The notes below the pieces were generated by a model. The model ran no database searches. It was not told the DNA's origin and saw only the letters and a list, made by a program, of their open reading frames with translations. From CAVVGZ01 sp963747965 (GTDB lineage: Bacteria; Chloroflexota; Anaerolineae; Anaerolineales; Anaerolineaceae), in contig CAVVGZ010000005.1 of NCBI GenBank assembly GCA_963747965.1, positions 196,038 to 260,037 of the forward strand: DNA of 64,000 nt, given 5' to 3'. Below, piece by piece: positions 8,126 to 17,442 of this stretch. Each line of letters opens with the position of its first letter. Within the stretch, counting starts at the first letter, position 1. The position numbers and the translations under genes were made by a program.

Positions 8126-8152
8126 TTAGCACTCAATAGGTTAGAGTGCTAA
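8126..8152 (-). promoter_or_regulatory. CIRCE operator (HrcA binding site)
   Basis: A perfect CIRCE element: TTAGCACTC (8126-8134), nine-base spacer, GAGTGCTAA (8144-8152). It lies between the promoter and groES, so HrcA binding would repress groESL until heat or unfolded-protein stress draws GroEL away from HrcA. No hrcA gene is in the window. Confidence 0.97.
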
Positions 8153-8162
8153 GTCGTATAAA

Positions 8163-8190
8163 ATAATACCATCTTTTTTATATAAGTCAA
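8163..8190 (-). promoter_or_regulatory. Sigma-70-type promoter of groESL
   Basis: On the minus strand TTGACT (8190-8185) and TATTAT (8168-8163) are 16 bp apart. The CIRCE element begins about 10 bp downstream, overlapping the likely transcription start. Confidence 0.85.
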
Positions 8191-8234
8191 GAGGATGGAT
8201 TCATTTCTTACAAAATTCTGATATTGAAAAGCAA

Positions 8235-9572
8235 TTAACGGGAAGAATAACCAAAAGAAGCACAAATTTGTTCGTTTGCTTCAACAATCTGAATGATACT
8301 GGGTTCGTTGGAGAATCCGCCGCGGACCTGTTGAAGGACATCAATTGCCTGTTCGCAATAATCATTATTCTTTCGGTGCAGGCCTGCCAGGGCGGAGGCA
8401 TAGGTATAGTAATTCACAACAGTGGATGGGGACAGCGGCATTCCTTCAACAATGTATTGGGCATCGTAGGTTTCACACGGATCACCCTGGCGTGCTTCGC
8501 AGCTTTCGGCAGCAGTACAGCCTTTTACCGAGCATTTTAACGCAACAATAGCTGATTCATAGTTGCGTGATTTAAAATACACCATGCCAAGCGTAGCATA
8601 TACTTCCGGATTGGTAGGGTCAAATTGGATTGCTTTCTGAACATTTTTCGTTGCCGCAAAGAATTCACCAATTTGCGCATAAGTCCTGCCGATGGCGATA
8701 TAAGGCAGGGGATCTTTTATGCCGAGCTGTTCATTTATGTTTGCCGCCTTTGCAAAATACTCCAGAGCCAATTCGTATTGCTTGAGCTGCCGGTAATTGA
8801 CCCCGATGCGGATATATAGAAAGGTCAGGCTCGGGTTGATGTTTACTGCTTCCTGGTAATAACGGATTGCTTCTGGATAATCACCTAACGTCTCCATCAC
8901 ATACCCGTAGATTCGCTGTACATCCATCAGGGAGGGATCACGTGTGATAGCCTGTTCAATATAACTTTGTGCCTGAATCAGGCGCTGCTGATCGATATAT
9001 ATTTCTGCCAGGTAAGCCAATGCCAGCGTGTTCTGAGGGTCCAGAACGATAGCCCTCTGCGCTTCCTGCTCGGCTTCAGTCAGGTACATGTCTGTTTCGG
9101 TTCCAGCCAGGATAGGGTTGGAGCGCCAGTTAAGAACGAAAGCTTTAATCGCATGGGCGCTGCTGTTGTCAGGCTGAGCTTCAATTGCCTTATTAATGGA
9201 AGCAATCGCTTCATCCAGGCGGGTTCGTTTTTCTGCATCGGTAGTTAACATGGCGGAGGAATAGGTCTGGATTCTTGCAAGCTCACTCCAAATTTGAGCG
9301 TTATCTGGATCGAACTCTAAAGCCTGCTTGTACGCAGAAATTGCCGCTCCCAGGTTACCTGCATTGAAATGGGCGCTGCCTTCCTGTGCATAGGAATCGG
9401 ATGTGCGGGTGGGTGTTGGCGTGGGTTCAAAAGGAGATTGGATTTTGTCAGTTTGAACCGCCTGTAGAATAAATAAACTGACCAGGATTAATCCTACCAA
9501 TAACAAAGCCCGGTAAGGATTTGTCTGGGCGCGCTGTTTACGGAAATGGAGCCCTCGGCTTCTGTAATTCAT
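8235..9572 (-). CDS. Membrane-anchored TPR-repeat protein
   Basis: 445 residues. An N-terminal basic stretch, then one membrane helix (about residues 20-40, YRALLLVGLILVSLFILQAV), then a Thr/Pro linker (PTPTPT), then about nine tetratricopeptide repeats such as AISAYKQALEFDPDNAQIW and ALEYFAKAANINEQLG. A Cys-containing insert (KGCTAAESCEARQGDPCE) lies near residue 350-365. The topology suggests a cytoplasmic N-terminus and an extracytoplasmic TPR scaffold that binds proteins. It is a paralogue of the gene just upstream in transcription (9647-10912), and the two probably form an operon. No specific function can be assigned. Confidence 0.85.
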   Translation of the reverse strand: MNYRSRGLHFRKQRAQTNPYRALLLVGLILVSLFILQAVQTDKIQSPFEPTPTPTRTSDSYAQEGSAHFNAGNLGAAISAYKQALEFDPDNAQIWSELARIQTYSSAMLTTDAEKRTRLDEAIASINKAIEAQPDNSSAHAIKAFVLNWRSNPILAGTETDMYLTEAEQEAQRAIVLDPQNTLALAYLAEIYIDQQRLIQAQSYIEQAITRDPSLMDVQRIYGYVMETLGDYPEAIRYYQEAVNINPSLTFLYIRIGVNYRQLKQYELALEYFAKAANINEQLGIKDPLPYIAIGRTYAQIGEFFAATKNVQKAIQFDPTNPEVYATLGMVYFKSRNYESAIVALKCSVKGCTAAESCEARQGDPCETYDAQYIVEGMPLSPSTVVNYYTYASALAGLHRKNNDYCEQAIDVLQQVRGGFSNEPSIIQIVEANEQICASFGYSSR

Positions 9573-9646
9573 CCTGATGTTCTTTCAATTGCCATCATTG
9601 CATTCCTGACTGGTAGTGGTTTCACACTTCTGCGGGCCACTTAAAT

Positions 9647-10912
9647 TTATTGAGAAACGTTATCCTCCGGTGTCTCAGAAGGAACAATCTGGGGTCCGGA
9701 CTCTGCAGTTTCCTCGCATATCTGAACAATTGTTTCGGCGTTGAAGATAGAGATTTCATCGGTAGGGACACCCTCCAGTAACAATTGGGAAATCTGCAGG
9801 GCTTCACCGCATTCACCGACGCGTGCCAGCGCCAACCCATAAGATGAATAATATTCTGCGATTCTGCCATAGTCCAGGGAGAGACCCGTTACTTCGGATC
9901 CTTCTGTTGTATTTCCCCCTCTTACTGCAATGCGCAGCGGCTCAATCGCTTCCAGATACTGTGCATTTCGGGAATACATGGAGCCCAGGTTGCCGTAAAG
10001 GTAAGGGTCCAGCGGATCATCCTTTACCGCCTGCTGGGCGAACTGAATGGCCTTGGCATATTCTCCAACGGTAGAATATGTTCGGGATATAAATGTGTCC
10101 GGATTGGGGTCGGCAGGATTCAGTGCATTAGCCCGGTTAAATTCCTCAATGGCTTTGTCATACTGCTCCAAAAACCGGTAGCTTCTACCCAGCGCCAGGT
10201 GAAGATCTGCAATATTTGGATTGATTGCTATGGCGGCTTCAAACTCATTGGCAGCTTCAGTGTAATTTCCGGTGATTTCAAGGACAATTCCCCGGGAACG
10301 GTGTGTTTCAAGCGAATCCGGTGACAATGCCATTGCAGTGCGAGAAGCCTCAACTGCCTTATCCAATGTCCCAATTGTGCCAATTCCAAGCTGGGATTGG
10401 GTTGCCAGGACCTCTGCCAGGTAGGCGTAAGCTTGCGAGTTATTCGGCTCCAACTCAATTGCCTGGCGAATGGCTGCTTCTGCCACCAGGTAATCTTCCA
10501 GAAAGAAGAGTGCCCAGCCGCGAATGGCATGTGCCGTGGCATTATTAGGATTAATTAACAATGCATTCTCAGCATTTTCAACGGCTTCTTCAAAAAAATT
10601 TGTATAAACCTGGAGACGTGCGATCGCTATATAATTGGCAGGATTTTTAGGGTCCACCTGGATAGCTGTTTTATACTGCTCTACTGCCTGTAATAATTTT
10701 CCCTGCGCTGCCAGGGTTTCCGCATCGGTAACAAATGACTCTGGAGACCTGGTCGAAGTAGGGGTTGGGATAAACAATGGTGGAGTTGCCGGGACGACAA
10801 CCTGGTTTACATAAAGAGCTCCAGCCAGGAGTACCAATAAAATAAATACACGCAAGGGATTGGATCTCCGCCGGCGTTTATGCATCGACCATTTACTACC
10901 TTTTAAGTACAT
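9647..10912 (-). CDS. Membrane-anchored TPR-repeat protein (paralogue)
   Basis: Up to 421 residues. Same architecture as its neighbour: basic start (HKRRRRSNPLR), one membrane helix (VFILLVLLAGALYVNQVV), a PTPTSTRSPES linker, then about nine TPRs (for example AVEQYKTAIQVDPKNPANY, AIEEFNRANALNPADPN). The C-terminal 20 residues are acidic. An alternative ATG at 10885 would remove nine N-terminal residues and still leave the basic anchor start. The pair likely arose by tandem duplication. Extracytoplasmic protein-interaction scaffold is inferred from topology only. Confidence 0.85.
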   Translation of the reverse strand: MYLKGSKWSMHKRRRRSNPLRVFILLVLLAGALYVNQVVVPATPPLFIPTPTSTRSPESFVTDAETLAAQGKLLQAVEQYKTAIQVDPKNPANYIAIARLQVYTNFFEEAVENAENALLINPNNATAHAIRGWALFFLEDYLVAEAAIRQAIELEPNNSQAYAYLAEVLATQSQLGIGTIGTLDKAVEASRTAMALSPDSLETHRSRGIVLEITGNYTEAANEFEAAIAINPNIADLHLALGRSYRFLEQYDKAIEEFNRANALNPADPNPDTFISRTYSTVGEYAKAIQFAQQAVKDDPLDPYLYGNLGSMYSRNAQYLEAIEPLRIAVRGGNTTEGSEVTGLSLDYGRIAEYYSSYGLALARVGECGEALQISQLLLEGVPTDEISIFNAETIVQICEETAESGPQIVPSETPEDNVSQ

Positions 10913-11111
10913 ATTCTCATCTTACCATCATTTTTTTAAGGGTGTCAAGATTGGGGGAGTTCCTGCAACGTAACCTGGCGAATCAGGGAGCCCAAACCAA
11001 AACACATATAATGGTCGATGTTTTCCGAAATTGGGATGGATGTTTCCTGGATTATTGATTATAGGGTCAGCGACTCAAAAAATTGAATATTTCCAATATT
11101 TTCGAGAATAA

Positions 11112-13184
11112 TCATGGAAGACAACCGATGTTCTGGTTTACCTGGTTGATAGTATCGGTTTTTGTTTTTGATGGGGGTGTACTTGTTACAAGTTGATCCC
11201 AAAAACCACACAGGTAATCCTGGTATCTTGCCGTATTAATCTGATTTGAGGCGACCATTAATTCACCAGCATTTTGCCACATACCTTTCTGGGCATAGCC
11301 TCGGATAAAGGGGAGCCATTCATGCGGTGTTTTAACCCACGGATCACTTGGATAATTTCCAGCTGCCAGGATCATGTTTCCATAATCTACAATATCATCC
11401 CATTTCGCATCTTGTTGGGCAAGGGCAGCTTTTTGATAAAGATAACAAAAGCCATGGTCCGGTTCTTTACCAAGGATATCTTTGGGTGGATAACCCTCTT
11501 CCGGAGGCTTGTCTGAGATCAACCCCAGGTTAGACACCATCAATGACTGCCGGGTGTGAAGGAAAAGATCAGGATTGTTAATGTCATCTTGAGTTAGTAT
11601 CCTGAGACAATTCGCTCTGCCGGGATCATAATAAACCATAATACTTTGCGAAAGCGAGCCATCAAATAATAAAGAGCGAAATTGGGTATGCAGATTAACA
11701 TTTTTACCCTGGTTGAAATTTTCAGCCATTTCTGGGCGGAGGATATATGCCCAATAGCTCAGCTTTTCAGGATTTTCTGGTTGAGGATATAGAAAATTTA
11801 TAGCTGAAGAGGTAGAAAATAATCCCTGGTTTGGAAAAAATTCTGTTTCAAATATTAATGCAGTTCCTTTTTCAATGGAAGGTGCACGCCAGGATAACTG
11901 CCAGTAGAAGTCGGTTTGATTTTTCCAGATATTGGCATACTCTGTGCCGATCAGGTATTGGTAGCCGCTGAATAATGCCAAAACTGCTGCTGATAGGAAT
12001 GTAAATATTTTTGGATTCCGGGTAATCTGAGAAATCATGAAAGCCCAGACCAGGCTTGCACCCATTATAGCTGGCAGGGCATACCGATTCGAGTGGTAAT
12101 CATCAAGAATTTGTCTTCCAGATATCCAGGCAGGTGCTGCTCCAAGCAGGATTGCAACCAATCCCATCACTAATAATCCCCAATTAACTGGATGATCGGA
12201 AAGTGGCTGGAAAACCTTCAATTTCCATGCGATTGTGAAAAAGATACTAACAAAAATAAAAATTCCAATTACCACCAACCAGGAACCAATTACTGGATCA
12301 GGAACTCGCAATGAGCGCGGGATCTGGCTGATACCCAGGTCAATGACGCCCTGCCAGGAACCTAATAATATTTGGTAGGTTTCTACTAAAGCGAGTATGA
12401 CTAAATGCCTCAGGGTGGAAAACGGTTCCGATATTAAAGAATATAGGAGCTCGGGTTTATAAGGATCTTCTCCGGGGAGTCTGATCATCATCAATCTGTA
12501 AACCAGGTAAAAAATATCAAACAAAAAATAAGGAGTAAAACCCTTAGCAACAGCAAGGATCTTACTCTGGATTTTTTCATAATCAGGAGCGATTAAAATC
12601 CATAGTATGATCAATCTCAATGCTTCCAGGGGCATAAAATACTCGGTTATTGTTAATTGAGCAGCCGAGAAAATCAGTGAAATAATCACCAGCAATACAC
12701 GGTGTTTTGGATCCTTGATTGATCTAACCATCGCAATGAAGGATATGAATAGAAAAATATACTGGATATATTGTTGGTGGAAAGTAACAGAAATTGGATA
12801 TTGTGTAAAAACCGGGTAAACCAGGAAAATGGCTGAAGCAAGCAGGTTGGTCTTGAAAGTACTGATCTTGATGTCAGAGAGCAGCTGAAATAACAGGCAT
12901 GCAGCGAGCCAGCGGGATAACAAAACAAACACCTGCCAATTTAATGGAGAATATCCCAATATTGAATTGAGTACTATATGTGTCCAGGCTGAAAGTGGAC
13001 GGTCTTCTGCATAGTATTGCCAGTATCCATCCGGGCCATAAAGACGATTGACAAGTAGTTTAGCCCAGTCATCCCAATAATATCCATGTTGGTTGATCAG
13101 CAGTCCGTAGCAAAAAATGCAGATGCCAGCAAGGAACAATGGAGCCGCAAACCTCAAGATATTTTTCTGACTTATCGAAAACAT
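11112..13184 (-). CDS. Polytopic membrane protein, GT-C glycosyltransferase-like
   Basis: 690 residues. About ten hydrophobic helices occupy the first 420 residues, and a soluble domain of roughly 270 residues follows. The first outer loop carries GYYWDDWAKLL and EDRPLSAW; an acidic pair in that loop is the hallmark of GT-C enzymes, which use lipid-linked sugars outside the membrane. The soluble part has no motif I recognise; a bulge-rich C-terminus (AALAQQDAKWDDIVDYGNMILAAG) resembles a single TPR. It is separated by 200 bp from the TPR pair and may be its own unit. Glycosyltransferase activity is an inference; uncharacterised membrane protein is the safe name. Confidence 0.7.
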   Translation of the reverse strand: MFSISQKNILRFAAPLFLAGICIFCYGLLINQHGYYWDDWAKLLVNRLYGPDGYWQYYAEDRPLSAWTHIVLNSILGYSPLNWQVFVLLSRWLAACLLFQLLSDIKISTFKTNLLASAIFLVYPVFTQYPISVTFHQQYIQYIFLFISFIAMVRSIKDPKHRVLLVIISLIFSAAQLTITEYFMPLEALRLIILWILIAPDYEKIQSKILAVAKGFTPYFLFDIFYLVYRLMMIRLPGEDPYKPELLYSLISEPFSTLRHLVILALVETYQILLGSWQGVIDLGISQIPRSLRVPDPVIGSWLVVIGIFIFVSIFFTIAWKLKVFQPLSDHPVNWGLLVMGLVAILLGAAPAWISGRQILDDYHSNRYALPAIMGASLVWAFMISQITRNPKIFTFLSAAVLALFSGYQYLIGTEYANIWKNQTDFYWQLSWRAPSIEKGTALIFETEFFPNQGLFSTSSAINFLYPQPENPEKLSYWAYILRPEMAENFNQGKNVNLHTQFRSLLFDGSLSQSIMVYYDPGRANCLRILTQDDINNPDLFLHTRQSLMVSNLGLISDKPPEEGYPPKDILGKEPDHGFCYLYQKAALAQQDAKWDDIVDYGNMILAAGNYPSDPWVKTPHEWLPFIRGYAQKGMWQNAGELMVASNQINTARYQDYLCGFWDQLVTSTPPSKTKTDTINQVNQNIGCLP

Positions 13185-13441
13185 AACGGGGGCTCCTGAT
13201 TAGGTTCTAAATTTTTTGAAAGGGTTCAAATAGATGAGACCAACGAATTATTTTATTGACTTGCTTGAGAATTATTTTCCGGTAATTATCTCTCGAAAAT
13301 GATAGCACTAATTGTTATCCGGTTCAATCCCAAATTTTATTAATTTCAATAAATAAGCAAATTGATAGTTGAAAGAGAACTATCCATAAAAAGGTTGTTA
13401 ATGAAGCAGTGCTATAATTAAATATCAACTGAAAGATCCTG
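13185..13441. other. Intergenic region
   Basis: AT-rich, no coding frame. A TATAAT hexamer at 13413-13418 is present without a clear -35 box; it could have served the decayed gene that follows. Confidence 0.4.
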
Positions 13442-13675
13442 AAGAAAGAAATTTTGAAGGAAATATATTCTGCCATTATCCCGAACCTCTCAGAAAAGAT
13501 CATCCTGGTTACCGGAAGCAGAAGGATTGGTGCAGCTGTTTCAATCCGGTTAGATTAAGCCAGGGCAGCGATAATTATCCACTGCCACGATAATCTGGCC
13601 GGACCAGTGCGGATGGTCGATGAAGTCAAGGAACAGCATGATTTGTATTGCTCTGGTTATGAGGCTTACCCGTAA
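13442..13675 (+). pseudogene. Decayed short-chain dehydrogenase (pteridine-reductase-like) fragment
   Basis: One frame reads NLSEKIILVTGSRRIGAAVSIRLD, an in-frame TAA at 13556, and then ARAAIIIHCHDNLAGPV and on to a second stop at 13673. VTGSRRIGAAV matches the NAD(P)-binding TGxxxRIG motif of the FolM/pteridine-reductase branch of the SDR family, and the IIIHCH stretch matches the strand carrying the VIHYH motif of the same proteins. About 70 codons remain; the catalytic Tyr-x-x-x-Lys part is gone. It lies immediately before trmD. Probably a relic; a short functional product is unlikely. Confidence 0.6.
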
Positions 13676-13717
13676 AGCCAGACCTTCTGCAACCCAAATA
13701 AATATAACGGCGTAATT

Positions 13718-14488
13718 ATGATAATCATTGACGTTTTTAGCCTTTTCCCGGAAGTATTTCAACCCTACCTGGCAATCTCCATCATTCAGCGTGCCATCCA
13801 GAATAAGATCCTTGAAGTTCATGTTTATAATATACGGGACTGGGCTTTGGATAAACATCACGTGACCGATGATGTTCCATATGGCGGCGGGGGTGGGATG
13901 GTCATGAAACCCGAGCCGGTGTTTGCTGCAGTGGAAAGTGTCCTGGGTAGTCCTCCAGAATGCCCGGTAATCTTAATGACCCCGCAGGGTAGGACTTTTA
14001 ACCATGCCATGGCTGCCAACCTGGCAGGAAAGGAACATTTTGCATTGGTTTGCGGGCGTTACGAGGGATTTGATGAAAGGATCCGCCAGCACCTGGCGTC
14101 TGATGAAATTTCTGTTGGGGATTTTGTTCTTACCGGAGGCGAACTACCGGCACTGATGGTTATTGATGCTGTTAGCCGCCTGGTTCCGGGGACCCTGGGA
14201 TCCCCCTGGGGAGCTGAGGATGATTCGCATGCCTCTGGTTTACTTGAGTACCCCCACTATACCCGTCCTGCCGAGTTTCGCGGCTGGAGAGTGCCGGAGG
14301 TGCTGCTCTCCGGTAACCATGCTGAAATTGAGCGGTGGCGAAGGCAGCAAGCCTTGCAGCGCACGCAGCAGCGTCGTCCGGATTTACTGGATAGTGCTTC
14401 CCTATCTCCACAAGAGGTGGTTTATCTGAATGGAATAAAGGATAGGGCATCCAACACGGATGAATTTCCTGAGGAAATTATTTCTTAA
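13718..14488 (+). CDS. trmD: tRNA (guanine37-N1)-methyltransferase TrmD
   Basis: 256 residues of the SPOUT knotted methyltransferase family that makes m1G37 in tRNAs reading CNN codons, preventing +1 frameshifting. The start MIIIDVFSLFPEVFQPYL, the VTDDVPYGGGGGMVMKPEPV segment, the knot segments CGRYEGFDERI and EISVGDFVLTGGELPALMVIDA, and the C-terminal LSGNHAEIERWRR segment are all conserved. It stands apart from the usual rpsP-rimM-trmD-rplS cluster; no ribosomal genes flank it here. Complete and in frame. Confidence 0.98.
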   Translation: MIIIDVFSLFPEVFQPYLAISIIQRAIQNKILEVHVYNIRDWALDKHHVTDDVPYGGGGGMVMKPEPVFAAVESVLGSPPECPVILMTPQGRTFNHAMAANLAGKEHFALVCGRYEGFDERIRQHLASDEISVGDFVLTGGELPALMVIDAVSRLVPGTLGSPWGAEDDSHASGLLEYPHYTRPAEFRGWRVPEVLLSGNHAEIERWRRQQALQRTQQRRPDLLDSASLSPQEVVYLNGIKDRASNTDEFPEEIIS

Positions 14489-14514
14489 ATTTATTAATTT
14501 ATTATTAAATCGTC

Positions 14515-14543
14515 TTGCAAGTGTAACCAGAATCGTATATACT
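14515..14543 (+). promoter_or_regulatory. Sigma-70-type promoter of the nucleoside ABC operon
   Basis: TTGCAA (14515-14520) and TATACT (14538-14543) are separated by 17 bp, about 85 bp before the BMP lipoprotein gene. Confidence 0.65.
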
Positions 14544-14627
14544 TAGCTATAAGGTGGGGAGGAACTACCTCGTTGTTTCAAAATCCAAATCAATCATATT
14601 TGTGTTAATCCATAGGAGGAAAAGAGT

Positions 14628-15695
14628 ATGTATAAAAGATTGTCAATTTTCATATCCATAATAATGCTGGCTTCACTGCTTTTAAGCGCATGCGCGCCCG
14701 CGGCAACCCCTGCACCGGCTGCAGAAACAAAAATTAAAGTCTGCGAAGTTACAGATACCGGTGGTGTAGATGACAAATCCTTCAATGCCACTGCCTGGAA
14801 AGGTGTTGAGGACGCCATAGCACAACTGGGCGTAGAAGGCAAATATCTTGAATCCCAGGAAGTTGCCGATTATGAGAAGAACATTAATGCGTTCATCGAA
14901 GAGAAATGCGATTTGATCATCACGGTTGGTTTCTTCTTAGGGGATGCTACCAAGGCTGCTGCCGAAGCCAACCCTGATCAGAAATTCTCCATTATTGACA
15001 ATGCGTATGATCCTCCCATAGCCAATGTACAGACCCAGATATTCAATACCGACGAAGCCGCTTTCCTGGCTGGTTATGTGGCCGCTGGCGTGTCCAAGAC
15101 TGGAAAAATTGGCACGTTTGGCGGTTTCCCCATCCCGACTGTGACGATCTTCATGGACGGCCTTGCTCGCGGTGTGGCTGCCTACAATGAAAAACACGGC
15201 ACGGCCGTGGAAGTCCTGGGTTGGGATCCTGCTGCTCCGGATGCCGGATTGTTCAGTTCATCCTTCGACGACCAGACCAAAGGTAAAGAACTGGGTATCT
15301 CCCTGATGGATGAAGGCGCTGACATCATTATGCCGGTTGCTGGGCCGGTTGGTCTGGGGACCGCTGCTGCCGTGAAAGAACGCGGTAATGCTTATATTAT
15401 CGGTGTTGATAATGACTGGGCAGTTGTGAACTCAGACTACGCCGGCATCACCTTGACCTCAGTCATGAAGTTGATGGATGCCACTGTTTTGGAAGCTACC
15501 AAATCGGTTGTGGATGGAACCTACAAGGGCGGTGAAGGTGCTGTTATCGGCACCCTGGCCAATAACGGTGTTGGACTGGCTCCTTTCCATGATCTGGACA
15601 GCCTTGTATCAGCTGAGCTTAAAGCAGAAGTGGAAGCATTAAAAGCAGAAATCATTGCTGGAAATGTCGTGACTGGACCAAGCCACCCAGAATAA
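14628..15695 (+). CDS. BMP-family substrate-binding lipoprotein (nucleoside ABC importer)
   Basis: 355 residues. A lipoprotein signal ends in LLLSAC (Cys22), so the mature protein is anchored on the outer face of the membrane. The BMP/PnrA/Med fold is clear: VTDTGGVDDKSFNATAWKGV, LIITVGFFLGDATKAAAEANP, and the KIGTFGGFPIPTVTIFMDG stretch. Relatives bind purine nucleosides for import. AGGAGG sits just before the ATG. It leads an operon with the ATPase and two permeases, but a strong terminator after it would leave the transporter core genes expressed at a lower level than the binding protein, a common arrangement. Confidence 0.93.
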   Translation: MYKRLSIFISIIMLASLLLSACAPAATPAPAAETKIKVCEVTDTGGVDDKSFNATAWKGVEDAIAQLGVEGKYLESQEVADYEKNINAFIEEKCDLIITVGFFLGDATKAAAEANPDQKFSIIDNAYDPPIANVQTQIFNTDEAAFLAGYVAAGVSKTGKIGTFGGFPIPTVTIFMDGLARGVAAYNEKHGTAVEVLGWDPAAPDAGLFSSSFDDQTKGKELGISLMDEGADIIMPVAGPVGLGTAAAVKERGNAYIIGVDNDWAVVNSDYAGITLTSVMKLMDATVLEATKSVVDGTYKGGEGAVIGTLANNGVGLAPFHDLDSLVSAELKAEVEALKAEIIAGNVVTGPSHPE

Positions 15696-15729
15696 GTCGG
15701 TGGGCAAAATTAATAAAATGTGAAGAAGA

Positions 15730-15760
15730 GGACTGGTGTTAAAGCACCAGTCCTTTTTTT
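15730..15760 (+). terminator. Rho-independent terminator after the BMP lipoprotein
   Basis: Nine-bp stem GGACTGGTG / CACCAGTCC with a six-base loop, followed by seven T residues. Read-through would feed the ATPase and permease genes. Confidence 0.93.
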
Positions 15761-15863
15761 GAAAAAACGGACTTGTTTTAAGGAAAGGCTCAACGTTATT
15801 TATTATTAATCCATTATGATAGAATAATGAAACAAATAGATCGCATACCCATTGGAGATCAGT

Positions 15864-17424
15864 ATGGAACCTATCCTTGAATTATGCGGGATCACCAAGC
15901 GTTTCCCCGGTGTACTGGCAAATGATCATATTGATTTATCCCTCTATCAGGGGGAAATATCTGGCACTGCTGGGAGAAAATGGCGCTGGAAAAACCACCC
16001 TGATGAACATTCTTTACGGACTTTACCAGCCGGATGAAGGGGAAATTCATGTGCGCGGAAAGGTAACCGAGTGCAGTTCCCCAACAGATGCCATTAGGGC
16101 TGGGATTGGGATGGTGCACCAGCACTTCATGTTAATCCCGGTATTTACAGTGACAGAAAACGTTATGCTTGGGGAAGAGACGACTAAAACCGGTGGATTC
16201 CTTGACCGCCCGAAAGCTGCCGCACGCATCCTGGAAATCTCCGAAAAATTCGGATTGGCTGTGGATCCCGATTCATTGGTCAGTGATTTGCCGGTTGGAG
16301 TGCAGCAAAGGGTGGAGATCATAAAATTACTTTACCGCAATGCCGATATCCTGATCTTTGATGAACCAACAGCAGTGCTGACCCCCCAGGAAGCGGATGA
16401 ACTATTCAAAATCATGCGTTCTTTGACCTCTCAGGGGAAATCGATCATATTTATCACTCACAAATTAAGAGAGGTTTTAGACGTGGCTGACCGGATCATG
16501 GTCATCCGCCGCGGCGCCGTGGTAGGTTCTACCACCCCATCAGAGGCAGATAGGAACAAACTGGCAGCAATGATGGTTGGCCGGGAAGTTGATCTGGACG
16601 TGGAAAAGAAACCGGTCGAAATTGGTGAAATTATCCTGGAGGTTGAAGATCTTGTAGTAAGTGATGAACACCACCAGATCAATGTGGACGGGGTTTCTTT
16701 TAATGTACGCGCAGGTGAGATCGTTGGGGTTGCAGGGGTCCAGGGAAATGGTCAGACGGAATTGGTCAGGGCAATTACTGGATTATGCGAACCCGTTTCA
16801 GGCAGGCTTACATTATTAGGTGAGGATGTCACGCATGCAAATCCGCGCCGCATCACGGAGTTGGGAACTGCACATATTCCAGAAGACCGCCAGAAAGACG
16901 GCCTGGTTCTGCCATTTCCGGTTTCAGATAACCTCATCTTGAATACCTATTATTTGCCACCTGCCGCCCGGGGAGTCATAATGCAGGAAAATTATATTAT
17001 CGACAATGCTAACCGGATGGTACAGGAATTTGATATCCGCACGCCCAGTATCTATACGAGTGTCGGTTCACTATCCGGTGGGAATCAGCAAAAGGTAATT
17101 GTTGCAAGGGAATTATCCCGACCGATTCGTTTGCTGGTTGCTTCACAGCCTACGCGTGGTCTCGATGTGGGATCCATAGAATACATCCATAATGAAATTA
17201 TTCAGCGCCGGGAAGGGGGATGTGCTGTTTTACTGGTATCTTCCGAGCTGGATGAGATCATGGAATTATCAGACCGCATCGCCGTGATGTATCGCGGCAA
17301 AATTGTAGCATTGCTCCAGGCAGATGAAGTGACTAAGGAGTATATTGGTTTACTCATGGCGGGTATCCCCCCGGAAAAACTGGAAAAACCTATCGTTTTG
17401 GACAGAATCCAAAAAACTTTGTAG
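15864..17424 (+). CDS. Nucleoside ABC importer, double ATPase subunit (frameshifted)
   Basis: About 519 residues once one extra base is removed near 15960. The first frame (ATG 15864, GGAG upstream) gives EPILELCGITKRFPGV through LSLYQGEI; the second gives LALLGENGAGKTTLMN onward. Domain 1 has Walker A GENGAGKTT, a degenerate signature LPVGVQQRV and Walker B ILIFDEPTAVLTP. Domain 2 has a degenerate P-loop GVQGNGQTEL, signature LSGGNQQKV and ASQPTRGLDVG in place of Walker B. This asymmetric pair is standard for the YufO/RbsA-like ATPases of BMP importers. The break looks like one inserted T (ATA-T-CTG). Sequencing error or recent mutation are both possible. Confidence 0.9.
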
Positions 17425-17442
17425 TTCAGGAGGATTGGGCCC

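Noticed and set aside
13550..13861. Minus-strand gene overlapping trmD
   Set aside because: It overlaps the well-conserved trmD start and has no family features; the plus strand carries the SDR relic instead.
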